Shown piece after piece: positions 1 to 9,362 of a stretch of DNA of 32,210 nucleotides. The translations under genes and the position numbers were made by a program. Every line of letters begins with the position of its first letter. Position 1 is the stretch's first letter. Source of the stretch: a virus; IMG/VR virus record IMGVR_UViG_3300010297_000040, positions 1 to 32,210 of that record; one strand, written 5' to 3'. A model generated the notes under the pieces. That model was not told the origin of the DNA, did not search any database, and was given only the letters and a program-made list of their open reading frames with translations.

Positions 1-1449
1 TCGCAAACACTAGCGAAACAATACTCCCGTCGTATCCGTGAAACCCTTGAACGACCCACCCGCCTAATTGCTGACCCTGAAATGGTGAAAAAAGGGTTGA
101 CAATTGACGCTGAAGGCTGTTTGGCCCAAGATTATGGCCGGTTCAAACCGTTGGCTTCCGGTTCGTTGTGGCGTGCAGAAGAATTCGTGGTAGAACAGTT
201 CATTCCTGGCGGGCTAGACAACAAAGAACCCACCGTTTCTGCGTACGGTATCGACTCAGAGTTCATCGGTCACCGTGCCGACCTATGTTTGTTTGACGAT
301 GTTGCCTCACCGGAGAACGCTAAAGAATCTGTTGCCCGTGACCGGCTGCTGGAACGCTGGGACTCAATGGCTGAGGCACGTTGCGACCCTGGCGGGCTAG
401 TGAATGTAATCGGTCAGAGGCTCGGTCCAGGCGACTTGTACAAACATTGTTTAGACAAAGTGACCTATGACGACATTGAAGAGGATGACGGCGAAGACGC
501 AACTGTTGAGGACGCTTTGGCCGATCCGGTGCGTGTACCCAAATACCATCATCTTGTTTACAAAGCGTATTACGAAGAGCTGGACACCGGCAAACAGTCG
601 CGTTCTAAAAGTTCACCGGCATGGCCGGAAGGACCGTTGCTAGATCCGATACGTTTACCGTGGAAAGACCTGTCGTTCATCCGATACAACCAGCCACAAA
701 AGTTCCGTGTCGTCTACCAGCAAGAAGACATCGATTTGGATTATCAGCTTGTGGAACGCCCACAGTTGATTGGCGGCATCGCATCAGACGGTGTGGAATA
801 TCCGGGTTGTATTGACCGTGACCGTTTCCCAGGAAACATTACTCGTGGGTTAAAACCGCCGTGGGTGTCAATCATTTCGGTTGACCCTTCGCCAGCAAAC
901 TTTTGGGGGGTTATTTGGACTATCTATCAGCCCGATCTTGGTTTGTATCACGTTGTCGATATAGAACGCACCAAACTTACAGCAGAAGACCTGCTCGGTT
1001 ACGATATGTCCACTGGCCGATATACCGGAATTCTTGACGACTGGTGTGATCGTGCCGAGGACATGGGTTATCCGGTGTCACATATTGTTGTTGAGATTAA
1101 CGCAGCGCAACGGTTTTTGTTGGCACACGATTTTGTGCGACGTTGGCAGGCGTTACGACAGTTGCTAATCATCCCGCATACCACGTCCCGTAACAAGTTG
1201 GATGAGAACTTTGGTTTGGAAGCGTTGATTCCTCCGGTTGTCAGGTCGGGTTCGTTGCGGTTGCCTCGCATGTCGGAGAACTGGAAAACGTTGGCGTTGG
1301 TGCAAGAGTTGGAAACTTGGACTCGTGATAAGAAAAAGGGCACGGACTTGGCGATGGCGTTGTGGTTTATGTTGTTGCACGCCCCGAAGTTGACGGAACC
1401 TAAACGTCCACCTCGCATGTGGCGACCCTCATTTTTGGTTGGTACATAA
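1..1449 (+). CDS. terL: Terminase large subunit (5' partial)
   Basis: This is the packaging motor that cuts concatemeric phage DNA and pumps it through the portal. The reading frame is open back to base 1, so the true start and the Walker A part of the ATPase lie outside the window; 482 residues are visible. A Walker B-like stretch (LCLFDD, visible residues 95-100) is followed by a C-terminal RuvC/RNase H-type nuclease with the expected acidic triad: D295 in IISVDPSP, E365 in HIVVEIN and D449 in GTDLAMALW. A Met at 82 exists, but a start there would be arbitrary because coding continues upstream. The stop overlaps the next ATG (TAATG). Position beside the portal fits the usual terL-portal order. 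The assignment rests on motif order and context. Confidence 0.9.
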   Translation, partial: SQTLAKQYSRRIRETLERPTRLIADPEMVKKGLTIDAEGCLAQDYGRFKPLASGSLWRAEEFVVEQFIPGGLDNKEPTVSAYGIDSEFIGHRADLCLFDDVASPENAKESVARDRLLERWDSMAEARCDPGGLVNVIGQRLGPGDLYKHCLDKVTYDDIEEDDGEDATVEDALADPVRVPKYHHLVYKAYYEELDTGKQSRSKSSPAWPEGPLLDPIRLPWKDLSFIRYNQPQKFRVVYQQEDIDLDYQLVERPQLIGGIASDGVEYPGCIDRDRFPGNITRGLKPPWVSIISVDPSPANFWGVIWTIYQPDLGLYHVVDIERTKLTAEDLLGYDMSTGRYTGILDDWCDRAEDMGYPVSHIVVEINAAQRFLLAHDFVRRWQALRQLLIIPHTTSRNKLDENFGLEALIPPVVRSGSLRLPRMSENWKTLALVQELETWTRDKKKGTDLAMALWFMLLHAPKLTEPKRPPRMWRPSFLVGT

Positions 1450-1541
1450 TGCCTTGCGAGAACTGTGGAAAAGAATTTGATCCCGTAGCTACTCGTTGGC
1501 GATGCCCACACTGCGGATTAAAGCACCACTGCTGTGGATAA
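1449..1541 (+). CDS. 30-aa zinc-ribbon miniprotein
   Basis: The gene is only 30 codons long and is translationally coupled to the terminase through TAATG. It has a CxxC pair at residues 3 and 6, a second CxxC at 19 and 22, and ends in HHCCG, so about a quarter of it is Cys or His. That spacing is a classic four-Cys zinc knuckle with possible extra ligands. No other fold could be supported at this size. It sits between the two packaging genes, so a structural or packaging accessory role is possible, but the function is unknown. Its reality is supported by the coupled start, the motif and the otherwise unused gap; no homology could be tested. Confidence 0.6.
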   Translation: MPCENCGKEFDPVATRWRCPHCGLKHHCCG

Positions 1542-1550
1542 TGGTATCCT
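1542..1550 (+). promoter_or_regulatory. Possible extended -10 promoter before portal
   Basis: TGGTATCCT fits an extended -10 element (TGn followed by TAnnnT) in the 42-base gap before the portal. No convincing -35 is visible. It is a weak call, supported mainly by similar boxes at 11789 and 13391. Confidence 0.25.
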
Positions 1551-1583
1551 TAGCGTAAGACTGTCAACTATCTTGGAGTGCGC

Positions 1584-3347
1584 GTGAGGACTATCGAAGA
1601 AATTGTAGCGATGTACAATCATCGTCGCCGGATACTAGGTCCAGTCCACGACCAAATGTTGAAGGTGCGTGAACTTGCCAAAGGCGACGTGATCGTTCCG
1701 TTGAACGAACTAGACAAGAACGCTAAAGCATCTGTCGCCAACCTGCTGTCTGTCGGCCTTGACCAAATGTCAATGCGTGTTGCATCCACAATGCCACACC
1801 CGTACTTCCCTCCAATGAAGGAAGGTTCGGAACGTTCTAAAGATTTGGCTTCGTTGCGACACAAAGCAATGTTGGCGATGTGGGATCAGAACCGGATGAA
1901 CATGAAGCTCCGGCGACGCGCCCGACATCTGCTCGGCTACTCAATGTCACCTGTCGTGGTGAAGCCGTGTTTCCGCACGAACGCACCGAAATGGCATTTG
2001 CGTAACCCGCTTGACACCTACCCGTCACCGAACGAAGATCCAGACAACCCTGTCCCAGAAAACGTGATCTTTACCTACCGCAAACCGTACTCGTGGCTTA
2101 TCCAAATGTACGGTCCGCAGGTTGATGGCCGTCTACGGGTTGGCCGACCAGAACCAGACACCCAGTTCACGTTGCTGGAATATGTTTGCGAGAACGAAAT
2201 TGTGGTCGGTGTGCTGGGCGCAGAGGATGACCCGTCGCTGAATTACATGGAACGTGCCGGTATGGAAGTGCTTGAACTGGAGCGCATCGTTAACCGTGCC
2301 GGTTGCCCCCTAGTAATTATCCCGCAACGCATCACACTTGACACCCCCAGGGGACAGTTCGATGACATGCTCGGAATGTTCTACACCCGTGCGCGTCTGC
2401 AAGCATTAACAGAAATCGCCATTGAGCGAGGCATTTTCCCAGACGAATATCTGGTTGCCCGCCCCGGCGAGAACCCTGAAATTATTGCGTTAGCTGACGG
2501 CAAACGTGGTGAGCTGGGCATCATCAAAGGTGGCGACCTACAAATCCAGCAGGTCAACCCCGGCTACAAAACCGATACGGCTCTTGACCGCATTGAACGG
2601 CAGGAACGTTTGGAAGGTGCAATCCCGGCAGAGTTCGGTGGCGAATCTGGCACAAACATTCGTACAGGTCGCCGTGGCGAAAACGTGCTGTCAGCAGTCG
2701 TGGACTACCGAGTGCAGGAAGCACAAGACCTGTTTGCATCCTCTCTGCTGGAAGAAGACAAGGTTGCTATCGCAATCGAGAAAGCTTATTTCGGTTCGCA
2801 ACCCAAATCGTTCTTCATGCCGGGACGCGCACAGTCCGGCAAAGTTGACTACACACCAAACAAAATTTGGGAAACCGACTTCCACTACGTTTCGTACTCT
2901 GCATCTGGTTCCGACGTAAATAACTTGATTGTTGGCCTCGGACAGCGCATGGGTACTGGCATGATGTCAAAAGAATCTGCCCGTGAAGCCGACCCGATGA
3001 TCGGTGACCCAGAACTAGAGCATGATCGCATCACCGCTGAAGGCGTAGAGTCCGCGCTGCTAGCATCGATCCAGCAGCAAGCAGCCAACCCGGAAGGTCC
3101 ATACCAGCCAGCCGATCTTGCAGCGCTGGTTAAGAAAGTAATGTTGGAAAAGAAATCGTTGTTTGACGCTGTCACAGAAATTGATGAAGCAGCCCGTGAA
3201 CGTCAAGCACAAGAAGTTCCGGCTGGCGCACCTGAAGGTATGCCAGGTTTGGCAATGCCAGGTATGGGTGCCGAGGCACCGATGGCTCCACCGCCAGGAC
3301 CTGCGGAACCTTCTCTTGACGCTCTTCTCGCACAACTCGGAGGCTGA
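1584..3347 (+). CDS. Portal protein
   Basis: The product is the dodecameric head vertex channel that docks the terminase and later the tail. It is 587 residues from the GTG at 1584; an in-frame GTG at 1578 would place the ribosome binding site (GGAG, 1575-1578) on top of the start, whereas 1584 leaves a 5-base gap. The N-terminal part is a long basic helical region (IEEIVAMYNHRRR onward), the middle is mixed alpha/beta with an NPLDTYPSPNEDPDNP segment typical of actinophage portals, and a long helical stem follows. The last 60 residues are a Gly/Pro/Met/Ala-rich disordered tail. Size, order after terL and the overall pattern match SPP1-gp6-like portals. The family is recognised by eye, not by a profile search. 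Confidence 0.85.
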   Translation: MRTIEEIVAMYNHRRRILGPVHDQMLKVRELAKGDVIVPLNELDKNAKASVANLLSVGLDQMSMRVASTMPHPYFPPMKEGSERSKDLASLRHKAMLAMWDQNRMNMKLRRRARHLLGYSMSPVVVKPCFRTNAPKWHLRNPLDTYPSPNEDPDNPVPENVIFTYRKPYSWLIQMYGPQVDGRLRVGRPEPDTQFTLLEYVCENEIVVGVLGAEDDPSLNYMERAGMEVLELERIVNRAGCPLVIIPQRITLDTPRGQFDDMLGMFYTRARLQALTEIAIERGIFPDEYLVARPGENPEIIALADGKRGELGIIKGGDLQIQQVNPGYKTDTALDRIERQERLEGAIPAEFGGESGTNIRTGRRGENVLSAVVDYRVQEAQDLFASSLLEEDKVAIAIEKAYFGSQPKSFFMPGRAQSGKVDYTPNKIWETDFHYVSYSASGSDVNNLIVGLGQRMGTGMMSKESAREADPMIGDPELEHDRITAEGVESALLASIQQQAANPEGPYQPADLAALVKKVMLEKKSLFDAVTEIDEAARERQAQEVPAGAPEGMPGLAMPGMGAEAPMAPPPGPAEPSLDALLAQLGG

Positions 3348-3349
3348 CA

Positions 3350-3682
3350 ATGGCTGAAGCCGAATTCACTGGTCAAACATACGGCCAAGCAACGCAACAG
3401 GCCCAATCGCAACAAGCTGTTCCTACTGGCGCACCCCCAACCGAGGTTCAAGCACAAAAAATGTCTGCCCCAGTTACAGGTTTGACTGCACCAACTGAAC
3501 GTCCTGATGAACCAATTACTGCTGGTTCACCTTTCGGCCCTGGCCCTAACCGTGTTTCATATCAGCCACGCAAACTGGTTGGTGTTGACGAAGTCGAAGA
3601 ACAACTTGCCGTGTTAAACGAAATGTACCCGAACGAAGGTGTCGCATTGTTGTTGGCTCGTTTACGGGAGCGTCGCCGGTGA
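3350..3682 (+). CDS. Small Gln/Pro-rich protein of unknown function
   Basis: This 110-residue protein is disordered over its first ~75 residues, which are rich in Gln, Ala, Pro and Thr. A short charged helix (residues ~78-110, VDEVEEQLAVLNEMYPNEG) follows and ends in Arg-rich LRERRR. It starts two bases after the portal stop and overlaps the next gene by four bases (GTGA), so it is in the same operon. A role in head or portal assembly is plausible from position alone. I do not recognise a named family. Confidence 0.75.
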   Translation: MAEAEFTGQTYGQATQQAQSQQAVPTGAPPTEVQAQKMSAPVTGLTAPTERPDEPITAGSPFGPGPNRVSYQPRKLVGVDEVEEQLAVLNEMYPNEGVALLLARLRERRR

Positions 3683-6600
3683 GTGATCCCCGTGATATGT
3701 CCGTTGACGATGAAGAGCAGCTGTACCGTGAACTTGCCGCTTCTGAGTCCCGCCGCAACAGTTACCGTGCAACAGCCACGCCTGATCTCTCAGACATAAC
3801 CAATCGGATCGTACAAAACGTTCCACATATTGAACCTGGAGTCGCTTTATCTATCGCACAGGGCATCACAAACGGACAAATATCGTACGACGACGGCATC
3901 AATCTCGGGCTGAACGCAACCAAAGCACAAATCGAAACAACCCCCCAAGAACCCGAACAGGGCGGCAGAGGTTTCTTCGGTCGCATTGTTGACGGCGCAC
4001 AAGAAACATTGAAAAGCGGTGTCAAATGGGGTGTCGCTGGCCTCGAGTTCGTACCACAGATCGTCACGAACGTTGCTTCACGAGTTGTACCCCAGGGCGG
4101 CACGTCCGGCGCAAAATATGAAGAGCTGTACCAGGCTCCTAAAACAGATTTTTGGGATGGGCTCGTAGCATCAACCGATCTTGGTGCGCTCATGTCCGGC
4201 GTAGAATCCGGCAACGGATATTTCATCGGTGAAGCAGCATTCGAACGACAGCAGCAAGCCGCCAAAGATTACCGTGGCACAATCGACGGTGAAGCTTGGA
4301 CTATCGGTCGAGGTTTCGCAACAACATTCACCCAGCCAGGTTCACGCGAATACAACATCCTGTCCGGCATTGTTGACGCAGCAGCAGCTATCGCTATCCC
4401 TTCAGTTCCTGGAGGCAAAGCAATTTCCAAAGGTGTCACAAAAGCATCTGATCTTGCAGGTCTGCGTCGTGTTTCTGGTTTAACAGATTTCGCTACACCG
4501 TACATTCAGCGTTCCAAAGTGAATTCGTGGCTGGAAAGCGGTTCCGGCAGGGCGGTCATTGACCGAATCCAAAACGTCACGACAATGGACGAAGCAAAAT
4601 CTTTGTTCCCTAGAGCAGACCGTTTGTTTCATTCGTCTGTTATTGATGCAAACTCGTTTGACGAAGTCAACACGCTGTTGCAAGACAGTTTGGGGTTGGC
4701 TAAACCAGGTTTGTACCGTGTTGACGACATGAAGATCGGCATGCTTGATGATGCCCGTCGCAAAATTTCTTTGTCTCCGAGGTTCTCTGGCCGCTTAAGC
4801 GCAGTTGTCCCTGGACGAGAATTCGTTGTTGATGCAGGAGATACTCGTGCGTTGACAAAAACTGTTGATAACGCTGACGCATACATGAAAACAGTGCGAA
4901 TTGACGCAAAAGATCGTAACCTAATCACTAAGCGTTTGACTGACGCATTGGGCAGCAACAACCGTGCCGAAGCTCGAATTGTATTAGACGAGCTGGAAAA
5001 AAGAGTAATTGACGCTGTTGTTGAAACAAGCGGCCCGCTTGCACGCAAAATTGACAGACAGTTCGTTGAACAAATGTTTGGCGAGTACCGAAAAAACGTC
5101 GACGAGTTCGTCAACTACGGATACATCGACGATGCCGGTGACGCAGCAGTTATTGACGGGTTGACATACGAAGTCAAAAACGCTGCTGGAGACATCGAAG
5201 TTCGTAAAGGCGGAGGTGTCAAAGACACCGCACACCTGTCAACAGAAGTCAAAAAATTCTCTACGTTCTTCCCAGACCCACGAGCACTACGACGAGTCAG
5301 CTCCCAATACTCATGGCTGTGGACAAAATCTGCACAAAACCCAGAGGTATTTGGTGACGCACGCACATTTGTGACCGCATTGGACTTTGTGCAAAACAAA
5401 GTATGGCGGCCACTCACCCTCGTCACGGGCGGATATATGTTCCGTAACATGCTTGAGTCCATCATGCGTCAAACAACAGCACGAGGAATTGCTTCAGGGC
5501 CTACCCACCCGATGCAATGGATACAGTCCATGATGGGCTACAAACATATCGGTGACCTTGAAGGCACACGCTGGCTTGGCGAAGCTGGACGTTTGTCCAG
5601 AGAAGCAAACAAAGAATTCTTTGAAGCAACCGGAGCAAAAATCCGTGAACTCCAAGACCCCGTGTACCTACAAGAACGAGCCATCCGCACAGGCCGGTTC
5701 GCTCTAGCAAAAAGAACTGACAGCCCAGACGATTACGCCCGTGGTGTAGCAACAGAAATCCGTTTGCTAGCTGGTGACGAAGTCGCACGACGACTAGCCC
5801 GAAACGAATCAATCAATGACATTGTCAACAACTTTTTGACTCAACCTCAAGGCAACCAATATGTGCAGGGCCTCCAGTCACGTTGGACAAACCGCAAAAT
5901 CATTGGTTCTGACGGCGCAGAAACACAAGGAACAGTCAAGTTCATTAACGCTGACGGCACATACGATGTTGACAACTTGAAAGCGTACGTCAAGTCTGTA
6001 GAGGATCGTTTGCATCTTAAAACTGGTTCCCGTTTCGAAATGGTTGACGGCAAAAAGCAGTACATCGCTAACACCGGCTACGAAAGCCTCCGCCAAGCTA
6101 TTGCTAACTCACAACCAGGATCTTTAGGAGGATTCGTTGGTCGCAACGGAAAACAATCCGACGCATTCCGACAAGTCAACGTCGGAGCAAAACTTGAAGA
6201 CGGATACGAACCGTTCGAATACACTCAAGATTTCCTAGACGAAATCGCTGCTATCGCATCCGACGCAGATGTTCGCCTACCAGAATACGTCAAACTTGCC
6301 CCACGCCTCGAAGACCAAGTGATTGCAGGCAAATCAAAAGCAAACTGGTTCGACCAAACAACAAACCACTTCTTCTCAAGTGTGTTCGGCAAAAAAGAAG
6401 CGTTCCTCAACCGTTCACCAGTGTTCAGACAGTATTACTACAGGAAAATTAACGACCTGGTTAACGCCAACGAACTGTCACCCGAAGCTCTCGCACGAGC
6501 ATACGAAGCAGTTGCCGAAGGCGGCTACAAATATTTCAACGAAAAAGTTGACATGCTGTCCCGCTTGAAACCCAATGCTAACGGCAAATACACTTGGGAT

Positions 6601-8643
6601 GGCCGTGATATCAGCGAACGGGCATACAAAAAATTGGTGTCTGACGCACAAAAAGACTTGACAAAAGCAAAAAAACGTGTAGCGGCGAAAGGCCCTGACG
6701 CTTACGAAATTTTGGATGACGATTGGGCAGCACGATATGTCGGTTCAAAAGAACTGTGGCAAAAAATTAAGGATGCGCGCTCAGGCAAATTTAAGCCATC
6801 GACAACGTCACGCACCCGCCAGCTAGAAGCGTTAACACCTGATGCAAAGGGACGTTACCTTGTTGACGGCAAACTGGTTTCGCAACGCCAATACGATCAG
6901 CTCCTGATCGCATCTCGAGGGCTATCGCTAGAAGAAGCATCCTTTGCAGCAAAAGCATTCGCAATGGAAGAAACCAAACGAGTGTTTTACAACGCTGCGG
7001 AAGTCAACAACTTTACTGACATCATGCGTATCGCTATCCCGTTCGGACCGGCATGGGGCGAAGCAATGCGGTTCTACGGCAAAGAAGTCATCACGAAACC
7101 GAACCGTGCAAAAAACCTTGCTGTGTCGGTTCAAGGTGTCCGTGACGCAGACCCAGACGGCGACGGAAGAGGGTTCTTCTACAAAGACCCTGTTACCGGA
7201 GAAATGATGTTCAACTATCCGTTCTCCACCGACCTGATGCCGTTTATCGGTGCAGGTGCTGGAGCAATCCTGTTTGAAACATTGTTTGGTCGTGGACGCA
7301 GCTCCGTAGCCACCGCAGGATTTGGCGCACTCGGCGGACTTGGCTTAGGCATAATCGGCAAACAAGTTGCTGACGAAAGCCTCGGGGACGCATCATTCCA
7401 ACTACAAGCACCAGCACAATCACTATCACAATCTTTTCAGGTGCTTCCAGGTTTCGGTCCGGTCATTCAGATGTCTGCCGCAAAACTGTTGGGCGAAAGA
7501 CCAGAGTTTGACGACGTGTTAAGCGTCATATCGCCGTTCGGTTCTTACGAAGATCCGTTGTCAAGCATTGTTCCGTCATGGGCGCAGAAACTGACACAGG
7601 CTATTACTGCTGACCCTGAGAACGACCGCTATTTCGCTGACTTGTATATCGAGTCGTTCCGTGCAATTTATGCGACAGGAGAATACGACAACACCGATTC
7701 GACACAGATGCAGGAATTGCGTAAGCGTGCAGGTTTTGTAGCTAAAACGCTTCTTGTGTTGCGTTCACTCGGACAGTTTGTTGGCCCTGCCCGACCAGAA
7801 CCCGAACTTCTGGTTCCAACCAAATTTGAGGGCGATGTCACTGTAAAAGATGTTGAACTGTTTGTGCAGAACAATGTCCCTGCATCAATTCTTGCTTCGG
7901 TGTTCCGCACTATGCAGGAAGAGGACTACGAAAACGCTGTGGTCAATTTCTTGCAGACGTTCGGTTCAGAAGCGATGATGTACATGCCAGGTTTGTCAAA
8001 CAGCAACGTTCAGGGTTTGCAAGCCACTGATGTGTTCGGTGATTGGGAGCGTCGCAATAAAGATGTGATTGAAGCGTTCCCCACGGTGTACGGATATTTC
8101 GCTACTTCGGGCGGCGAGTTTGAGTTGTCAACCTATCTGCGTCAGCTCAGGTCTGGGGCGCGTGACCGTATCACCGACCCAGCTATTTTGCAGCAAGACG
8201 CAGAAGCAGTGGTCGGCAAGGCGTTGTACATCCAACAGGTACGAGAGTTAGGTGACGATCTTTCTGATCGTACAGCTGCCGAGCTTCGCCAGTACCGTAC
8301 CGATCTGGAGAATCGTCTTCCTGGTTTCAAGTACCAGCCGTTGAACATTAATGAACGTCAACAGATTCTTGCTCAGATCATTGATGCATCAGAGAATGCT
8401 CCTAGTTTGCAGAACAATGCGATTGCCCGTTCGGTGCGTACTTATAACGTTTACCGTGAACAAGCGTTGGCTGTAGCTATTCAACGCAACGATGGTGTTG
8501 ACACTGGTAGTTTGCTCACCCGCAAAAGTAACGCCGATCTGCGACAATGGTTACGGAAAGTAGGTGACACGTTGACATCTCAACCAAATTCACAGTTTGA
8601 ACGAGTATGGACACGAGTCTTTTTTGATGAGGTTGATTTCTGA
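3679..8643 (+). CDS. Giant virion protein, probable internal/ejection protein
   Basis: At 1654 residues this is the largest gene in the window. The start is the GTG at 3679 in a GTGA overlap. It is mostly helical and charged, with hydrophobic Gly/Ala-rich stretches. One at residues ~1184-1228 contains FIGAGAGAILFETLFG and GALGGLGLGIIG and could insert in a membrane. Residues ~960-980 and ~1048-1070 are related copies of a short motif (GKYTWDGRDISERAYKKL against GRYLVDGKLVSQRQYDQL). RSPVFRQYYYRK near residue 915 resembles a segment I associate with giant structural proteins of other environmental phages. It could be a podovirus-type internal ejection protein. A tape measure is less likely, because no tail-assembly chaperone or tube genes precede it. 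It is not a recognised enzyme. Confidence 0.7.
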   Translation: MSDPRDMSVDDEEQLYRELAASESRRNSYRATATPDLSDITNRIVQNVPHIEPGVALSIAQGITNGQISYDDGINLGLNATKAQIETTPQEPEQGGRGFFGRIVDGAQETLKSGVKWGVAGLEFVPQIVTNVASRVVPQGGTSGAKYEELYQAPKTDFWDGLVASTDLGALMSGVESGNGYFIGEAAFERQQQAAKDYRGTIDGEAWTIGRGFATTFTQPGSREYNILSGIVDAAAAIAIPSVPGGKAISKGVTKASDLAGLRRVSGLTDFATPYIQRSKVNSWLESGSGRAVIDRIQNVTTMDEAKSLFPRADRLFHSSVIDANSFDEVNTLLQDSLGLAKPGLYRVDDMKIGMLDDARRKISLSPRFSGRLSAVVPGREFVVDAGDTRALTKTVDNADAYMKTVRIDAKDRNLITKRLTDALGSNNRAEARIVLDELEKRVIDAVVETSGPLARKIDRQFVEQMFGEYRKNVDEFVNYGYIDDAGDAAVIDGLTYEVKNAAGDIEVRKGGGVKDTAHLSTEVKKFSTFFPDPRALRRVSSQYSWLWTKSAQNPEVFGDARTFVTALDFVQNKVWRPLTLVTGGYMFRNMLESIMRQTTARGIASGPTHPMQWIQSMMGYKHIGDLEGTRWLGEAGRLSREANKEFFEATGAKIRELQDPVYLQERAIRTGRFALAKRTDSPDDYARGVATEIRLLAGDEVARRLARNESINDIVNNFLTQPQGNQYVQGLQSRWTNRKIIGSDGAETQGTVKFINADGTYDVDNLKAYVKSVEDRLHLKTGSRFEMVDGKKQYIANTGYESLRQAIANSQPGSLGGFVGRNGKQSDAFRQVNVGAKLEDGYEPFEYTQDFLDEIAAIASDADVRLPEYVKLAPRLEDQVIAGKSKANWFDQTTNHFFSSVFGKKEAFLNRSPVFRQYYYRKINDLVNANELSPEALARAYEAVAEGGYKYFNEKVDMLSRLKPNANGKYTWDGRDISERAYKKLVSDAQKDLTKAKKRVAAKGPDAYEILDDDWAARYVGSKELWQKIKDARSGKFKPSTTSRTRQLEALTPDAKGRYLVDGKLVSQRQYDQLLIASRGLSLEEASFAAKAFAMEETKRVFYNAAEVNNFTDIMRIAIPFGPAWGEAMRFYGKEVITKPNRAKNLAVSVQGVRDADPDGDGRGFFYKDPVTGEMMFNYPFSTDLMPFIGAGAGAILFETLFGRGRSSVATAGFGALGGLGLGIIGKQVADESLGDASFQLQAPAQSLSQSFQVLPGFGPVIQMSAAKLLGERPEFDDVLSVISPFGSYEDPLSSIVPSWAQKLTQAITADPENDRYFADLYIESFRAIYATGEYDNTDSTQMQELRKRAGFVAKTLLVLRSLGQFVGPARPEPELLVPTKFEGDVTVKDVELFVQNNVPASILASVFRTMQEEDYENAVVNFLQTFGSEAMMYMPGLSNSNVQGLQATDVFGDWERRNKDVIEAFPTVYGYFATSGGEFELSTYLRQLRSGARDRITDPAILQQDAEAVVGKALYIQQVRELGDDLSDRTAAELRQYRTDLENRLPGFKYQPLNINERQQILAQIIDASENAPSLQNNAIARSVRTYNVYREQALAVAIQRNDGVDTGSLLTRKSNADLRQWLRKVGDTLTSQPNSQFERVWTRVFFDEVDF

Positions 8644-9362
8644 TGAGTCAAATTGATGACGGCACAAATGATGTTGATCCGTTGGGTTTGGGTACACCGA
8701 CGTTTTATGCGCCTGCCCCGGATACCCCGTATCAGCCGCCTGCACGACAAGTTGTAATTGACGGTCAACGCCAGGACTACACAGGTCCAGGGCTTGTCAA
8801 CGCAAATAACCGTTTCGAATTTTACGATCAATCAGGTAAGCCAGGTAACTACAACCTACGCAACGATCCGCTTCAACTCTATTTGTCTCTACCTCAAGAA
8901 CAGCTTGATGGTTTGCTGGGTCTGATGGAAAACGTCGGTTACAAAGTGAATACTCGAGCACAGCAGTTGTCTGCTATTGGCGAGCTGATGGAAGCTTCTA
9001 ATGTTATTGGGCGCACTTACGATGTGACGTTGCGTGAACTGGGTATGCGTGCTCCGGCGATGGCTACTGCTGCCCCACGGTATAGGGTGTCTGCTCCTGG
9101 CGACATTCTTGCTGTCGGCAATGAGGTTGCTAAAAAGACGTTGGGCCGTCAGTTTACTGAGGATGAGGGGCAGCGTTTTGTGTCGTCTTATCAGCAGGCC
9201 GAGTTGCAGTATCAGCAGGCTGGTTCTGGTGTTGTGACTTCTGCACCTTCTGCTGATGTTGCTGCTGAACAGTTCGCTACCCAGGCTGCACCTGATGAGG
9301 CTCAGGCTTACAAGTATTTGGGTTCGGTCGATATGTTGATGCGTAACATAGGAGCAATCTGA
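8643..9362 (+). CDS. Virion-associated protein, function unknown
   Basis: This 239-residue protein is coupled to the giant protein by TGATG and to the next gene in the same way. The N-terminal ~65 residues are Pro/Gly/Asp-rich and probably disordered. Residues ~75-175 look helical (LQLYLSLPQEQLDGLLGLM, then TRAQQLSAIGELMEAS). The C-terminal part, from about residue 155, is Gln/Ala-rich (LGRQFTEDEGQRFVSSYQQA) and resembles low-complexity tails of actinophage head or tail proteins. Context points to a virion component that acts with its neighbours. Confidence 0.65.
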   Translation: MSQIDDGTNDVDPLGLGTPTFYAPAPDTPYQPPARQVVIDGQRQDYTGPGLVNANNRFEFYDQSGKPGNYNLRNDPLQLYLSLPQEQLDGLLGLMENVGYKVNTRAQQLSAIGELMEASNVIGRTYDVTLRELGMRAPAMATAAPRYRVSAPGDILAVGNEVAKKTLGRQFTEDEGQRFVSSYQQAELQYQQAGSGVVTSAPSADVAAEQFATQAAPDEAQAYKYLGSVDMLMRNIGAI

